This document shows positions 1 through 7,149 of a DNA stretch of 14,965 bases, in pieces (the stretch's first letter is position 1; each line of letters begins with the position of its first letter). The notes under the pieces were generated by a model that saw nothing but the letters and a program-made list of their open reading frames with translations, did not search any database and was not told the origin of the DNA. The position numbers and the translations under genes are program-made. Origin of the DNA: an uncultured Candidatus Saccharibacteria bacterium (lineage in GTDB: Bacteria > Patescibacteriota > Saccharimonadia > Saccharimonadales > Saccharimonadaceae); NCBI GenBank assembly GCA_927910745.1, contig CAKMNX010000024.1, positions 1-14,965 on the forward strand. The letters are read 5' to 3'.

Positions 1-48
1 TGTGTGGAAGCTACGCGCCTTGTAGTGGAGTAGCAGCTCAGGCAAGCG
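1..48 (-). other. sbcB: In-frame continuation of sbcB beyond its amber stop, running off the window
   Basis: Reading on in the sbcB frame past TAG gives RLPELLLHYKARSFHT to the window edge. From memory, E. coli ExoI has RIEKLLFNYRARNFP at the same distance after its SDAD motif. Counting from SDAD, the two line up without a gap, and the stop falls on a lysine of E. coli. A codon such as AAG, GAG or CAG turned into TAG by one base change would explain it. Any residues after this lie outside the window. Confidence 0.75.
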
Positions 49-1236
49 CTATCGCGAAAGGCTACGGTGGAAGTCTGCCAGTGCCCTGGCATCGGCACTG
101 CGCACTGCAGCAATGTGTGTCTTGTCTGCGTCCGAGACGAAGCTGTCGTAGAGCTGCCCTTCGGGGTCGGTTGATTTTTTGTACTCACGCTTTTTTTCGT
201 AGAGTGTGCGGAGCTTCTCAGCAAAGTCGGGATGGCGAAGAAGGATATCGCGGTGGCGCGCCACAGTAGCCGCCTCGAGATGAATCTTGCTCCAGCCATC
301 ACCCTGCTCTAGCACGCCGAGCGGTGCAACGGCTGGGCAGCGATTGTATTGCAATGGTTTGACAGGTAGCGCCACAAAGCCATCGGCTTGGCGCTCCTCC
401 CAGGTGGCAAAGATTTTCTTAGCAAGTTCCTGCTGGCTTAGGCTCACAAACGGCGTTGGGTCGTAGCGCAGGTCATAGACCAAGACATTGCTATTGGGTG
501 CTGGGGCTAGCGGAAAGGCGACGGTCGTCTTGGCATGCTGCTTATCGTAGCGGCCACTGGTATAGACGAAGGGCTGCTTCGTCTCGAGATTGACCAGCCG
601 CTGCACTGCCCTCTTGTCACGCATTGCAAGGAGATAGTCAAAGAGCTGAGGCTGAGCGCGCTTCACTAGCTTCGTTACTTCTATCAGGGCTGCCACATCA
701 GCAAAGGCATCGTGTGCATTGTCGTGTGCAATGCCATTAGCTTTAGTAATGAGTTCCAGGCGGTTAGTAGGCTGACCATTCGCATCCATCGGCCACTCAA
801 TGCCATCTGGCCGCAGCGCCCGCGTCAGCCGCACGACATCAAGCATATCCCAGCGGCTCCGCTCATCCTTCCAGCTCCACTCGTATGGATCATAAAAGTT
901 CCGCCACAGCAAATGGCGGATAAACTCATCGTCAAAGCGCACATTGTTGAACCCCACAGCAATCGTCCCTGGTGTGAAGATCTCTTCGCTCACCATCCGC
1001 GCACACTCTGCCTCGCTATAGCCCTCCTCTAGCGTCTTCTGCGGCGTGATGCCAGTCACCATCAGGGCATCAGGGCTTGGCAGAGTATCGTCGCTGAGCG
1101 TCACGAGAAAATTATATGGCTCGCCAATTGGTTGCAAGTCCATATCTGTCCGCTGCCCGGCAAACTGCATAATCCGATCCGTCTGCGCCCGAAAGCCACT
1201 CGTCTCAAGGTCGTAGAAAAAGAATGTTTGTGCCAT
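49..1236 (-). CDS. sbcB: Exonuclease I (DEDDh 3'-5' ssDNA exonuclease), cut short by an in-frame amber codon
   Basis: ExoI degrades single-stranded DNA 3'-5' in recombination and mismatch repair. The 395-residue product opens with the ExoI motif YDLET (D9, E11), then FNNVRFDDE (D102) and NAHDAFAD (H175, D180), which supply the DEDDh catalytic set. RNFYDPYEWSW and SRWDMLDVVR are close to E. coli ExoI as I remember it. The SH3-like middle region (about 200-350) is present. E. coli ExoI has 475 residues; this frame stops at TAG (49-51) inside the C-terminal helical domain, and matching sequence continues past the stop to base 1. The start ATG is firm: an extended -10 (TGC+TATACT) lies 6 bases upstream, so the mRNA is probably leaderless. 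The gene is divergent from the 1389-2318 gene. Either it is a recent nonsense mutant, or the stop is a sequence error, or a shortened enzyme is made. Identity is near certain; intactness is doubtful. Confidence 0.93.
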   Translation of the reverse strand: MAQTFFFYDLETSGFRAQTDRIMQFAGQRTDMDLQPIGEPYNFLVTLSDDTLPSPDALMVTGITPQKTLEEGYSEAECARMVSEEIFTPGTIAVGFNNVRFDDEFIRHLLWRNFYDPYEWSWKDERSRWDMLDVVRLTRALRPDGIEWPMDANGQPTNRLELITKANGIAHDNAHDAFADVAALIEVTKLVKRAQPQLFDYLLAMRDKRAVQRLVNLETKQPFVYTSGRYDKQHAKTTVAFPLAPAPNSNVLVYDLRYDPTPFVSLSQQELAKKIFATWEERQADGFVALPVKPLQYNRCPAVAPLGVLEQGDGWSKIHLEAATVARHRDILLRHPDFAEKLRTLYEKKREYKKSTDPEGQLYDSFVSDADKTHIAAVRSADARALADFHRSLSR

Positions 1237-1242
1237 AGGTAT

Positions 1243-1251
1243 AGTATAGCA
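1243..1251 (-). promoter_or_regulatory. Extended -10 promoter of sbcB, leaderless spacing
   Basis: On the minus strand TGC directly precedes TATACT (1248-1243), followed by six bases and the sbcB ATG at 1236. Transcription would begin at or next to the start codon, and no Shine-Dalgarno sequence is present. The -35 region is weak, which an extended -10 can offset. Confidence 0.65.
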
Positions 1252-1336
1252 AATTACGCTTATTGTGCGCGATTATGGTCTTGTATAGTTCATCTTCGCA
1301 CTATTGCTCTATTTATTACCATATTTTGCCACTATG

Positions 1337-1345
1337 TGCTACAGT
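1337..1345 (+). promoter_or_regulatory. Extended -10 promoter of the acidic orphan gene
   Basis: TGCTACAGT matches TGnTAnnnT. A weak TTACCA lies 18 bases upstream (1316-1321). Six bases after the box comes an ATG at 1352, ideal for a leaderless start. That ATG is, however, in a different frame from the long ORF that follows. Confidence 0.5.
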
Positions 1346-1388
1346 AAAGGCATGAGAAAGAACAACAACCACCCTCCCCAAGGCAATA

Positions 1389-2318
1389 GTGACCCACTAC
1401 CACGCGACGAGCCGTCGCATGAGAACCAGCTGCCCGAACAACTCATTTACAAGCATCACCAAGCTGGTCGACCGCGCACCGGTTATCAAAGAGTATGCCG
1501 ATAAAGTACGGAAGAATAAACCAGACATGGTCGGTAGTCTAGTGATTAAAGTAAGAGAGATAAACGCACGCAGCGAAGACCCACAAGATCTTGATGATAT
1601 GGTGGCATATATCGATTATTATGATGCCCCCTTTGAGGATGATATTGGCAGCATCGAATTATTACTCAGCGCACAGAGTAGAGACCTCTATGAAGAATTT
1701 GATGCACAGCTGCAGACTGTACGCGACCAGCTTGATGTCCTTGTAAGAGAAACAGAAGATAAAGATAAAGATAAAGATAAAGATGATGTATCGTCGACTG
1801 ATGATGAGACAACTCATACAAACCAAGAGACTGATCTAGACACAGAGTCTACTGAAACGGAAAAATCAGACGATAGCAACGATACTGCTTTTGTTACATT
1901 TCTTACTGATGCGCAGAAGTGCTGTAGCGATGCCGATATCAACTTCAAGGAGCTCGGTGCTCACGGAACTGGCCATGATGGTGTTGATACACTTGGCTAC
2001 CATACTGACTCGCTCCGCACCCTGTTCAATGAATTGAAGGAAAAAGCCAACCAATGGCGCTACCGTGAGAAAGATGAGGAAGACCCAAACTACGAGGAAC
2101 ACGAGGAAGCATTTGCCCAGCAGCTGCAACGTGGAATGCAAGAGATGCTCAGCAGTATGTCGGCGTCTCTTGACAAGATTGCCGACATAGCCGATATAAT
2201 GCACTTTAAAGCAGAAAGTGCAGAGCAATCGATCAATAGCCTAGGTACTGCACTCGAGGTATTCCACTATACCCACAATAGTGGAGCAGCAGCCAAGGAT
2301 GATGATATTGAAGCATAG
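1389..2318 (+). CDS. Acidic soluble protein of unknown function (possible 5' frameshift)
   Basis: I do not recognise this 309-residue protein. It is rich in Asp/Glu, with a DKDKDKDKD stretch at about residues 124-133 followed by a D/E/S/T-rich linker (about 134-162). Helical segments flank it, including a coiled-coil-like stretch near LYEEFDAQLQTVRDQLDVLV. No signal peptide or membrane helix is seen, so it is probably cytoplasmic. The start used here is GTG 1389 with AAGG five bases upstream. A better-placed ATG at 1352 lies 6 bases after an extended -10 but is one frame off. Its frame gives a natural-looking N-terminus ending LPEQLIYK, which would join ITKLVDRAPVIKEYADK of the long frame if one base near 1440-1460 were removed. 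The true N-terminus is therefore unsettled. The gene is monocistronic and ends at a hairpin shared with obgE. Confidence 0.7.
   Translation: MTHYHATSRRMRTSCPNNSFTSITKLVDRAPVIKEYADKVRKNKPDMVGSLVIKVREINARSEDPQDLDDMVAYIDYYDAPFEDDIGSIELLLSAQSRDLYEEFDAQLQTVRDQLDVLVRETEDKDKDKDKDDVSSTDDETTHTNQETDLDTESTETEKSDDSNDTAFVTFLTDAQKCCSDADINFKELGAHGTGHDGVDTLGYHTDSLRTLFNELKEKANQWRYREKDEEDPNYEEHEEAFAQQLQRGMQEMLSSMSASLDKIADIADIMHFKAESAEQSINSLGTALEVFHYTHNSGAAAKDDDIEA
1758..1784 (+). repeat. Hexanucleotide tandem repeat (GATAAA, 4.5 copies) inside the acidic gene
   Basis: Four and a half perfect copies of GATAAA encode alternating Asp-Lys. Because the unit is six bases, slippage would change length by two residues without breaking the frame. 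It sits at the border between the folded-looking N-terminal part and the acidic linker. Confidence 0.85.
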
Positions 2319-2338
2319 GAAACTGGCGCTTTATAGCA

Positions 2339-2369
2339 AATATACCACCTCACACAGAGGTGGTATATT
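2339..2369. terminator. Bidirectional hairpin terminator between the acidic gene and obgE
   Basis: A perfect 13-bp inverted repeat (2339-2351 with 2357-2369) has a five-base loop, ACACA. It lies 20 bases after the plus-strand stop and 22 bases after the obgE stop, where two convergent genes meet. U-tracts are poor on both sides, so efficiency is uncertain. Its CACCTC/GAGGTG core recurs in the hairpin at 3788-3815. Confidence 0.7.
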
Positions 2370-2391
2370 ATATGATTGATATTACTATATT

Positions 2392-3768
2392 TTATTGCTC
2401 CACCAGCGGGAACGGCTGGCTATCGCCAATCTGCACAATGCTGTCGCCCTCCGCTCCTTGACGGATGAGCTCGTGTGTGACGCCAAGACGCTTCATGATA
2501 TCACGCAGGCGATTAACTGCCTCAAACTGGGCGAAGTTCGTGCGACGAGCGAATTTCTCGAGCTTTTGGCCAGACACAGCAAAGACACGCGGCATCTCGC
2601 CATTCTCCCGTGGGTTAGTGAGACCGCCCTCTATTGCCGTCTCGACGCACTGCTGCGCCGCACACCCCTGTAGTTGCTGCACTACCCAGGCATCGGCCTT
2701 AGCTTGGCTACCGAGTGTAATGGTCGCAAGCTCCTCGCCATCAGCAAAATCATCATCCTCTTCGGCTGCCGCCTCAGCCGCCCGTGCCGCTGTTACTATC
2801 TGGCGCAAAGCTCGCAGCACATCAACGACCCCCTGATGTGCAATCGAGGAAATTGCAAAAATCGGCGTTGCTTCGTCAACTACCTGGCGCAGACTGTCTA
2901 TCTGCATCTGAATGATATCGTCATCGAGCCCATCACACTTCGTTAGCACGACGACCTCTGGCCGCTGGGCAAGCTCGGTGCTGTATTGCTGCAGCTCGTG
3001 ACGAATCGCTTGATAGCGCTCGGCTACATCATTGCTATACACATCAACAAGATGGAGGAGCACAGCCGTCCGCTCGACGTGCCGCAAGAAGGCATCGCCC
3101 AGACCCTTGCCTTCGCTCGCTCCCTCAATCAGGCCAGGAATGTCGGCAATTAGGACCGAACCATCATCAATATCGGCTACACCAAGGTTAGGCGTGAGTG
3201 TGGTAAATTCATAATTTGCAATCTCCGGGCGAGCATTACTCACCACGCTGAGAAAGGTTGATTTACCAGCATTAGGAAAACCTACCAAACCAACATCAGC
3301 CAGCAACTTCAGTTCCAGTTCCGCCTCAAAACTCTCCCCTGCCTCGCCCAGCTCAGCCATGCGCGGCGTTTGGCGCACACTAGATTTAAAATGCGCATTA
3401 CCAAAGCCGCCATCGCCACCCTTGGCAATGACGGCCTCTTGCCCCGCCTCAGCAAGGTCGGCGATTACCACACCATCTCGCTTTACTAGTGTCCCTACTG
3501 GCACTTTGACAACCAGTGGCTTACCAGATCGGCCTGCCATCTTTTTCTTACCACCCGCAACGCCGGGCTCTGCCTTGAGCTCTGGTTTGTAGCGAAACTT
3601 GAGCAAGGTATTAAGCTGTTCTGTTGCAAGAAATACAACATCACCACCACGACCGCCATCTCCGCCATCGGGTCCACCTTTGTCTACATATATTTCATGC
3701 CGAAAGCTCACCGCGCCGTCGCCACCACGACCCGCTACTACTGTTACTTTTGCTGTATCTACAAACAT
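2392..3768 (-). CDS. obgE: Obg-family GTPase (ribosome biogenesis)
   Basis: ObgE binds the 50S subunit and couples late ribosome assembly to GTP and ppGpp levels. The 458-residue protein is complete. The glycine-rich Obg fold (about 1-157) has GGPDGGDGGRGG and KGGDGGFGNAHF. The G domain has G1 GFPNAGKST (163-171), G2 TTLTP (189-193), G3 DIPG (209-212), G4 TKCD (276-279) and a G5-like SSIA (307-310). An Ala/Asp/Glu-rich linker (about 327-347) and a region around 350-395 lead to the Obg C-terminal domain (about 394-454). No rpmA or rpL21 lies beside it, unlike many bacteria. It is monocistronic: a terminator separates it from the upstream hydrolase gene, and a TATACT box 9 bases before ATG suggests a nearly leaderless mRNA. 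Confidence 0.97.
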   Translation of the reverse strand: MFVDTAKVTVVAGRGGDGAVSFRHEIYVDKGGPDGGDGGRGGDVVFLATEQLNTLLKFRYKPELKAEPGVAGGKKKMAGRSGKPLVVKVPVGTLVKRDGVVIADLAEAGQEAVIAKGGDGGFGNAHFKSSVRQTPRMAELGEAGESFEAELELKLLADVGLVGFPNAGKSTFLSVVSNARPEIANYEFTTLTPNLGVADIDDGSVLIADIPGLIEGASEGKGLGDAFLRHVERTAVLLHLVDVYSNDVAERYQAIRHELQQYSTELAQRPEVVVLTKCDGLDDDIIQMQIDSLRQVVDEATPIFAISSIAHQGVVDVLRALRQIVTAARAAEAAAEEDDDFADGEELATITLGSQAKADAWVVQQLQGCAAQQCVETAIEGGLTNPRENGEMPRVFAVSGQKLEKFARRTNFAQFEAVNRLRDIMKRLGVTHELIRQGAEGDSIVQIGDSQPFPLVEQ

Positions 3769-3777
3769 ATACTATTA

Positions 3778-3783
3778 AGTATA
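3778..3783 (-). promoter_or_regulatory. -10 box of obgE, near-leaderless
   Basis: TATACT on the minus strand lies nine bases before the obgE ATG, predicting a leader of 0-3 bases. Counting 17 bases further upstream, the -35 position falls inside the terminator hairpin at 3788-3815, so terminator and promoter are interleaved. Confidence 0.6.
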
Positions 3784-3787
3784 CCAA

Positions 3788-3815
3788 AAACACCTCTGCG
3801 ACGACAGAGGTGTTT
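3788..3815 (-). terminator. Rho-independent terminator of the LysM-CHAP gene
   Basis: On the minus strand an 11-bp stem (AAACACCTCTG with CAGAGGTGTTT) and a six-base loop are followed by further Ts, giving a run of five (3790-3786). It begins 20 bases after the hydrolase stop codon. Orientation and U-tract fit termination of the hydrolase mRNA just before the obgE promoter. Confidence 0.85.
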
Positions 3816-3835
3816 ATAATGCTTAGCGTATCGAA

Positions 3836-5077
3836 CTAGTAGATGTACTGGTAGCGACCACCGACTGCTTCGTTCCATGGGATGTTACCAAAGCCAACGC
3901 GGTTGAATCCACCACCCCAGCGGAAGCCGTTCATCTCACTGATGGTGACCGAAACACCAGGGTTAACACTCTCGACGATAGCAACGTGGCCATACCCACC
4001 GCCATTTTGCATTACTGCACCAACGGCTGGCGTTGTACCAACACCGTAGCCAGATGCGCGGGCGAAGCTAGCCCAAGTAGCAGCATTGCCCCACTGGCGG
4101 CCAATTGGCCGGCCAAGCTCAAGACGGCGCTCATAGGCATAGAAAGTACAGTTACCCCAGGCGTAGCCACCACCGTCGCCACCGCCTGTCCAGGCATGAG
4201 CTGTACCAGCAGCACCGCCGTAGGCACCAGTGCCGTTGTAGCTATTTGTGCCAGTTGTTGCGCTGGCTGCACGAGCAGCAGCACCCGAGCGTGGCGCTAC
4301 ATAGCCTGGCTGCTCCTCTGTTGGCAATGAGCCATCAGGGATGATAAGCTGCGAACCCTTAGCGGGGGTAGAAGTCAGCTCAAGGTCGTTGTAGAGAGTG
4401 AGCTGGTTCTTATCTGCTTTGTATTTAGCGGCAATGCTATCGAGCGTATCACCGTCTTTGACGGTATAGAGAATACCATTGACCGGCAAGATAGTTAGCT
4501 CTTTGCCTGGCTCAAGCGCATCACTCGTGAGTTTGTTAACCCACTTGATGGTCTGCGTGCTAATCTTGAACTTATCGGCAAGGCTTGGCACGCTATCGCC
4601 AGCAACTGTCGTGTATTTCTTGATAGTGCGGTTGTCGGCTGTTGGCTGAACAATCTGCGGCTTGTTAATCGTCGTGGCACTCGTTTGGGTAAACGAGTTC
4701 TCTGCAGCAATTGACTGCGAAAGGTTGGCGACGTTGTTGGTGACAGGGAGGTTCGTGCTCTCAGCAATTGATGTAGCAACATTGGTTGCAACGAGCTGAT
4801 CTACCCCATCTGCTGATGGTGTCGCTGCCGTCTGGCGCGTTGCACTGACGGGCGCAGCGCTAGCTAGAGCAGTGTTCTCTGCCAAAATTGGCTGATAGCT
4901 CATGGCGACGAGCGAAAGTACTAGGACAAAAACCCCCACATAGGCCGATGTCCGTACCGGCGATAATGACTTATACAGTGGTCGCGGGCGCCGACTCCGC
5001 ACGGTAATAGGCGAAAGTTCGAGTTGTGAAGCCTGCTCGGCTGCTTGTTGTTGACGAATGATCGTTCTCCTGCGCAT
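3836..5077 (-). CDS. Membrane-anchored or secreted LysM-LysM-CHAP peptidoglycan hydrolase
   Basis: This is a 413-residue envelope enzyme. A basic N-terminus (about 1-43) and one hydrophobic helix (about 44-65, ending in QPILAENT) form either a membrane anchor or an unusually long signal peptide. A Ser/Thr/Ala-rich linker is followed by LysM 1 (about 154-199) and LysM 2 (about 203-247, TVKDGDTLDSIAAKY), which bind glycan strands. A Gly/Ala-rich linker (about 263-305) leads to a C-terminal CHAP domain: GNCTFYAYERR with C310, GYGHVAIVESV with H364, and SEMN (E381, N383) as third polar residue. CHAP enzymes cut peptide cross-links as amidases or endopeptidases; the bond cannot be told from sequence. 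The start is the first ATG of the frame; no convincing ribosome site precedes it. A promoter about 200 bases upstream implies a long leader. It likely remodels the cell's own wall, with a role against a host wall possible. Confidence 0.9.
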   Translation of the reverse strand: MRRRTIIRQQQAAEQASQLELSPITVRSRRPRPLYKSLSPVRTSAYVGVFVLVLSLVAMSYQPILAENTALASAAPVSATRQTAATPSADGVDQLVATNVATSIAESTNLPVTNNVANLSQSIAAENSFTQTSATTINKPQIVQPTADNRTIKKYTTVAGDSVPSLADKFKISTQTIKWVNKLTSDALEPGKELTILPVNGILYTVKDGDTLDSIAAKYKADKNQLTLYNDLELTSTPAKGSQLIIPDGSLPTEEQPGYVAPRSGAAARAASATTGTNSYNGTGAYGGAAGTAHAWTGGGDGGGYAWGNCTFYAYERRLELGRPIGRQWGNAATWASFARASGYGVGTTPAVGAVMQNGGGYGHVAIVESVNPGVSVTISEMNGFRWGGGFNRVGFGNIPWNEAVGGRYQYIY

Positions 5078-5459
5078 CTATTACTAGCGCGCTGCTACCT
5101 CACTCTGTCTTTCTTCTCTTATTCAAGAGAACGGAGCACACATGTCGACCGATTTTATTATGATATTAAAAAAATTGATTTCGGTGCTCGTACGACATTT
5201 AAAGGCAGGCCATTGGTAGAGCAATTTCCCTCTCTTGCATTCCCCGTATTATCACTCCCCGACTGGCTACCATCCATTCTACTACGCGGTTGTAGTTTAG
5301 TCAATGGTTTACAACAGTGGTGGGAGATGATATTTTGCGAAAATTGCAACAGTCTTAGTCTGGTGATGTTTATGTGTGACATATTACTGTCAGAGCACGA
5401 AACGTAGCTTCAACATCACTAAGGAATACGCGAGAACAGGTGCAGCCTACAGCTAGGAT
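5078..5459. other. 382-base AT-rich intergenic region with promoter and inverted repeats, no convincing gene
   Basis: This is the only long gap between genes. It holds the TTGACT/TAGAAT promoter, an 8-bp inverted repeat (5363-5370 with 5412-5419) enclosing a small TGACA/TGTCA hairpin (5377-5392), a 7-bp hairpin with a 4-base loop (5114-5120 with 5125-5131), and seven Ts on the minus strand (5174-5168). No clear stem precedes the T-run, so a terminated small RNA is possible but unproven. ORFs of 74 and 120 codons cross it on opposite strands but have no family features or ribosome sites. I saw no signature of tmRNA, SRP RNA, RNase P or tRNA. Confidence 0.5.
5276..5304 (-). promoter_or_regulatory. 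Sigma-70-type promoter in the gap upstream of the LysM-CHAP gene
   Basis: On the minus strand TTGACT (5304-5299), a 17-base spacer and TAGAAT (5281-5276) make one of the best promoter matches in the window. The predicted start near 5268 gives the LysM-CHAP mRNA a leader of about 190 bases, in contrast to the leaderless starts of other genes here. It could instead drive a small RNA. Confidence 0.6.
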
Positions 5460-7149
5460 CTATAGCTCAGAACAGAGCTTCTTACAGTGCTGCTTGATGT
5501 TAGCCTGATGCTCGGCATCAGTGTTGGCAAAATAGACATTACCATCATCGCCAGCAAGGAAGAACTCGTAATTGCCCGGGGCTGGATCGGCCACAGCTTT
5601 GAGCGCACCAAGGCCAGGTGTGGCAATCGGCCCCGGTGGCAAGCCTGGCTTAATGCGTGTATTGTACGGCGAGTCGAGGTTGACATTGGGGCTCACACCA
5701 GCAATGTCTGCCCCATAGATGAAGGTTACATCCGAGCCAAGCACTTTGTTCTCACGCAAACGCTTGTAAAAGACCTGGGCAATCTGCCGCTGGATCTGGT
5801 AGCAATCTTGGCTGGCACCACCACACCCCATCTCGCGCTGGATGATGGAGGCGAGGGTGATAGCTTGGTAGAGATTGAGCTTTTGGGCTGCAAATTTGTC
5901 AACCAAGCCATTGTTCTGAATCTGCTCGTACATATGCGCGAAGGCTGCCTTGAGCGCTGCCTCTGGCCCTTCGTTGGCCGGCACAGAGTATGTATCACCA
6001 AAGATATACCCCTCGAGCGAAGTGCCAGCTGGTTTATTGGCAAAGAGTGGGCTGTCGTACGTCTTAGCGAGTGCAGCTTTGATTGACTCCTCACTGTAGC
6101 CAGCCCGCTTGAGCGCCGTGGTGGCATCTTGACCTTGCGGCTTATAGCGCGAATCGACAACGGTGCCGCCCGGCAAGAATGTGACGACGCGATTATCATG
6201 ACACCCCTGCGAGAGCTTGGTCGCGATCTCAGGTAACGACTGCGCAGGGCTAAATTGACATACGCCAGTATGGAGTTGATTGCGCGAACCCGACAGGCGG
6301 GTATAGATATCGAAGGCGCGAACATCACGAATCAGCCCCTGCTCTTTCAGTGTAGCAGCAACAGTCTTGAACGTGTCACCCTCACCAATCGTTAGCGTCT
6401 TCGTGGTGGTGTCGGTCCGGTCGACCGGCTGCAGGTTTTGATGATACCACCAATACCCGCTGCAGGATGATCAACATTAGCAGCCCAATACCACTGAGCC
6501 ACCACAGCCATCGACGACGCCCGTGGCGTGGCCGCTCAGTATTGTAGCGTGGGGATTTTTTCTGAGAGCCAATCGTCCGGCCCTTTGGCGCGTCATCGGC
6601 AAAGAGTGGCGAAACATCATCATTACCAAGCAAGCTTCCCCGCTGCGGCTCTGATGCGGGCTGCGGCGGCTGGTCGTCATCAAAGCCATAGAAGCTATCA
6701 TCATCAAGCCCAGAAGGCAGCGTATCATCAGCAAAATCATCAACTGGAATGGTGGTTGGTTGAGACTGAGATTGCGGTGCTGGCTGCTGGACTGGCACTG
6801 CGTATGTGTCGCGAGACGGTGCTGATGAGCGGTAGGGCTGTGGCTGAGGTGCTGGTTGCGATTGTGGCTGAGGCTGAGGCCTACTCACCCACGCGTAGGG
6901 GTCATATGCCTGCTGCGGCTCAGAAGATGGTGCTGGTTGCGGCTGGATAGATTGTGTCGATTGTGGCTGTTGTTGCCCTACCATTGGGCGATGTGGCTCT
7001 GAGCGGCGCATATACGGCGATGCACTGCGCCCCGAAGCAGCTGAGCGCCCCGACCGTGGTGTGATGCGTTCTGCTGGTGGTGGCGACATTGGTGGGTTTG
7101 GATTCCCTACCTGGAAGCCTCGGCCTGGCTGGCGGCGAAAATCAGTCAT
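5460..7149 (-). pseudogene. mltG: Endolytic transglycosylase MltG, frameshifted after the membrane helix
   Basis: MltG cleaves nascent glycan strands at the membrane and sets their length. Reading begins at ATG 7149, overlapping the end of ruvX by 8 bases with GGAG seven bases upstream. The first frame encodes a Pro/Gln-rich cytoplasmic region (1-210) and a membrane helix (about 214-230, WLWWLSGIGLLMLIILQ). The rest of MltG is one frame over, open from 6470 to 5460, without ATG or GTG near its beginning. Removing one G of the triplet at 6456-6458 joins the parts into about 562 residues (ILQR-YWWYHQNLQPVD). The second part has the LysM-like region (LTIGEGDTFKTVAATLKEQG), LEGYIFGDTY, the catalytic Glu in LASIIQRE (about 439) and PYNTRIKPGLPPGPIATPG. 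As it stands, the catalytic domain would lack its anchor. Pseudogene, sequencing error and programmed shift are all open; error or recent mutation seems likeliest because both halves are well kept. Confidence 0.85.

Noticed and set aside
49..51. TAG read as a sense codon (alternative genetic code)
   Set aside because: TAG ends the LysM-CHAP, alaS, mltG, 1389-2318 and 10620-11450 genes at plausible positions; ruvX ends in TGA, so UGA is not recoded either.
5045..5407. Plus-strand ORF of 120 codons and minus-strand ORF of 74 codons (5158-5382) in the gap before mltG
   Set aside because: No recognisable features or ribosome sites; the minus-strand one contains the TTGACT/TAGAAT promoter.
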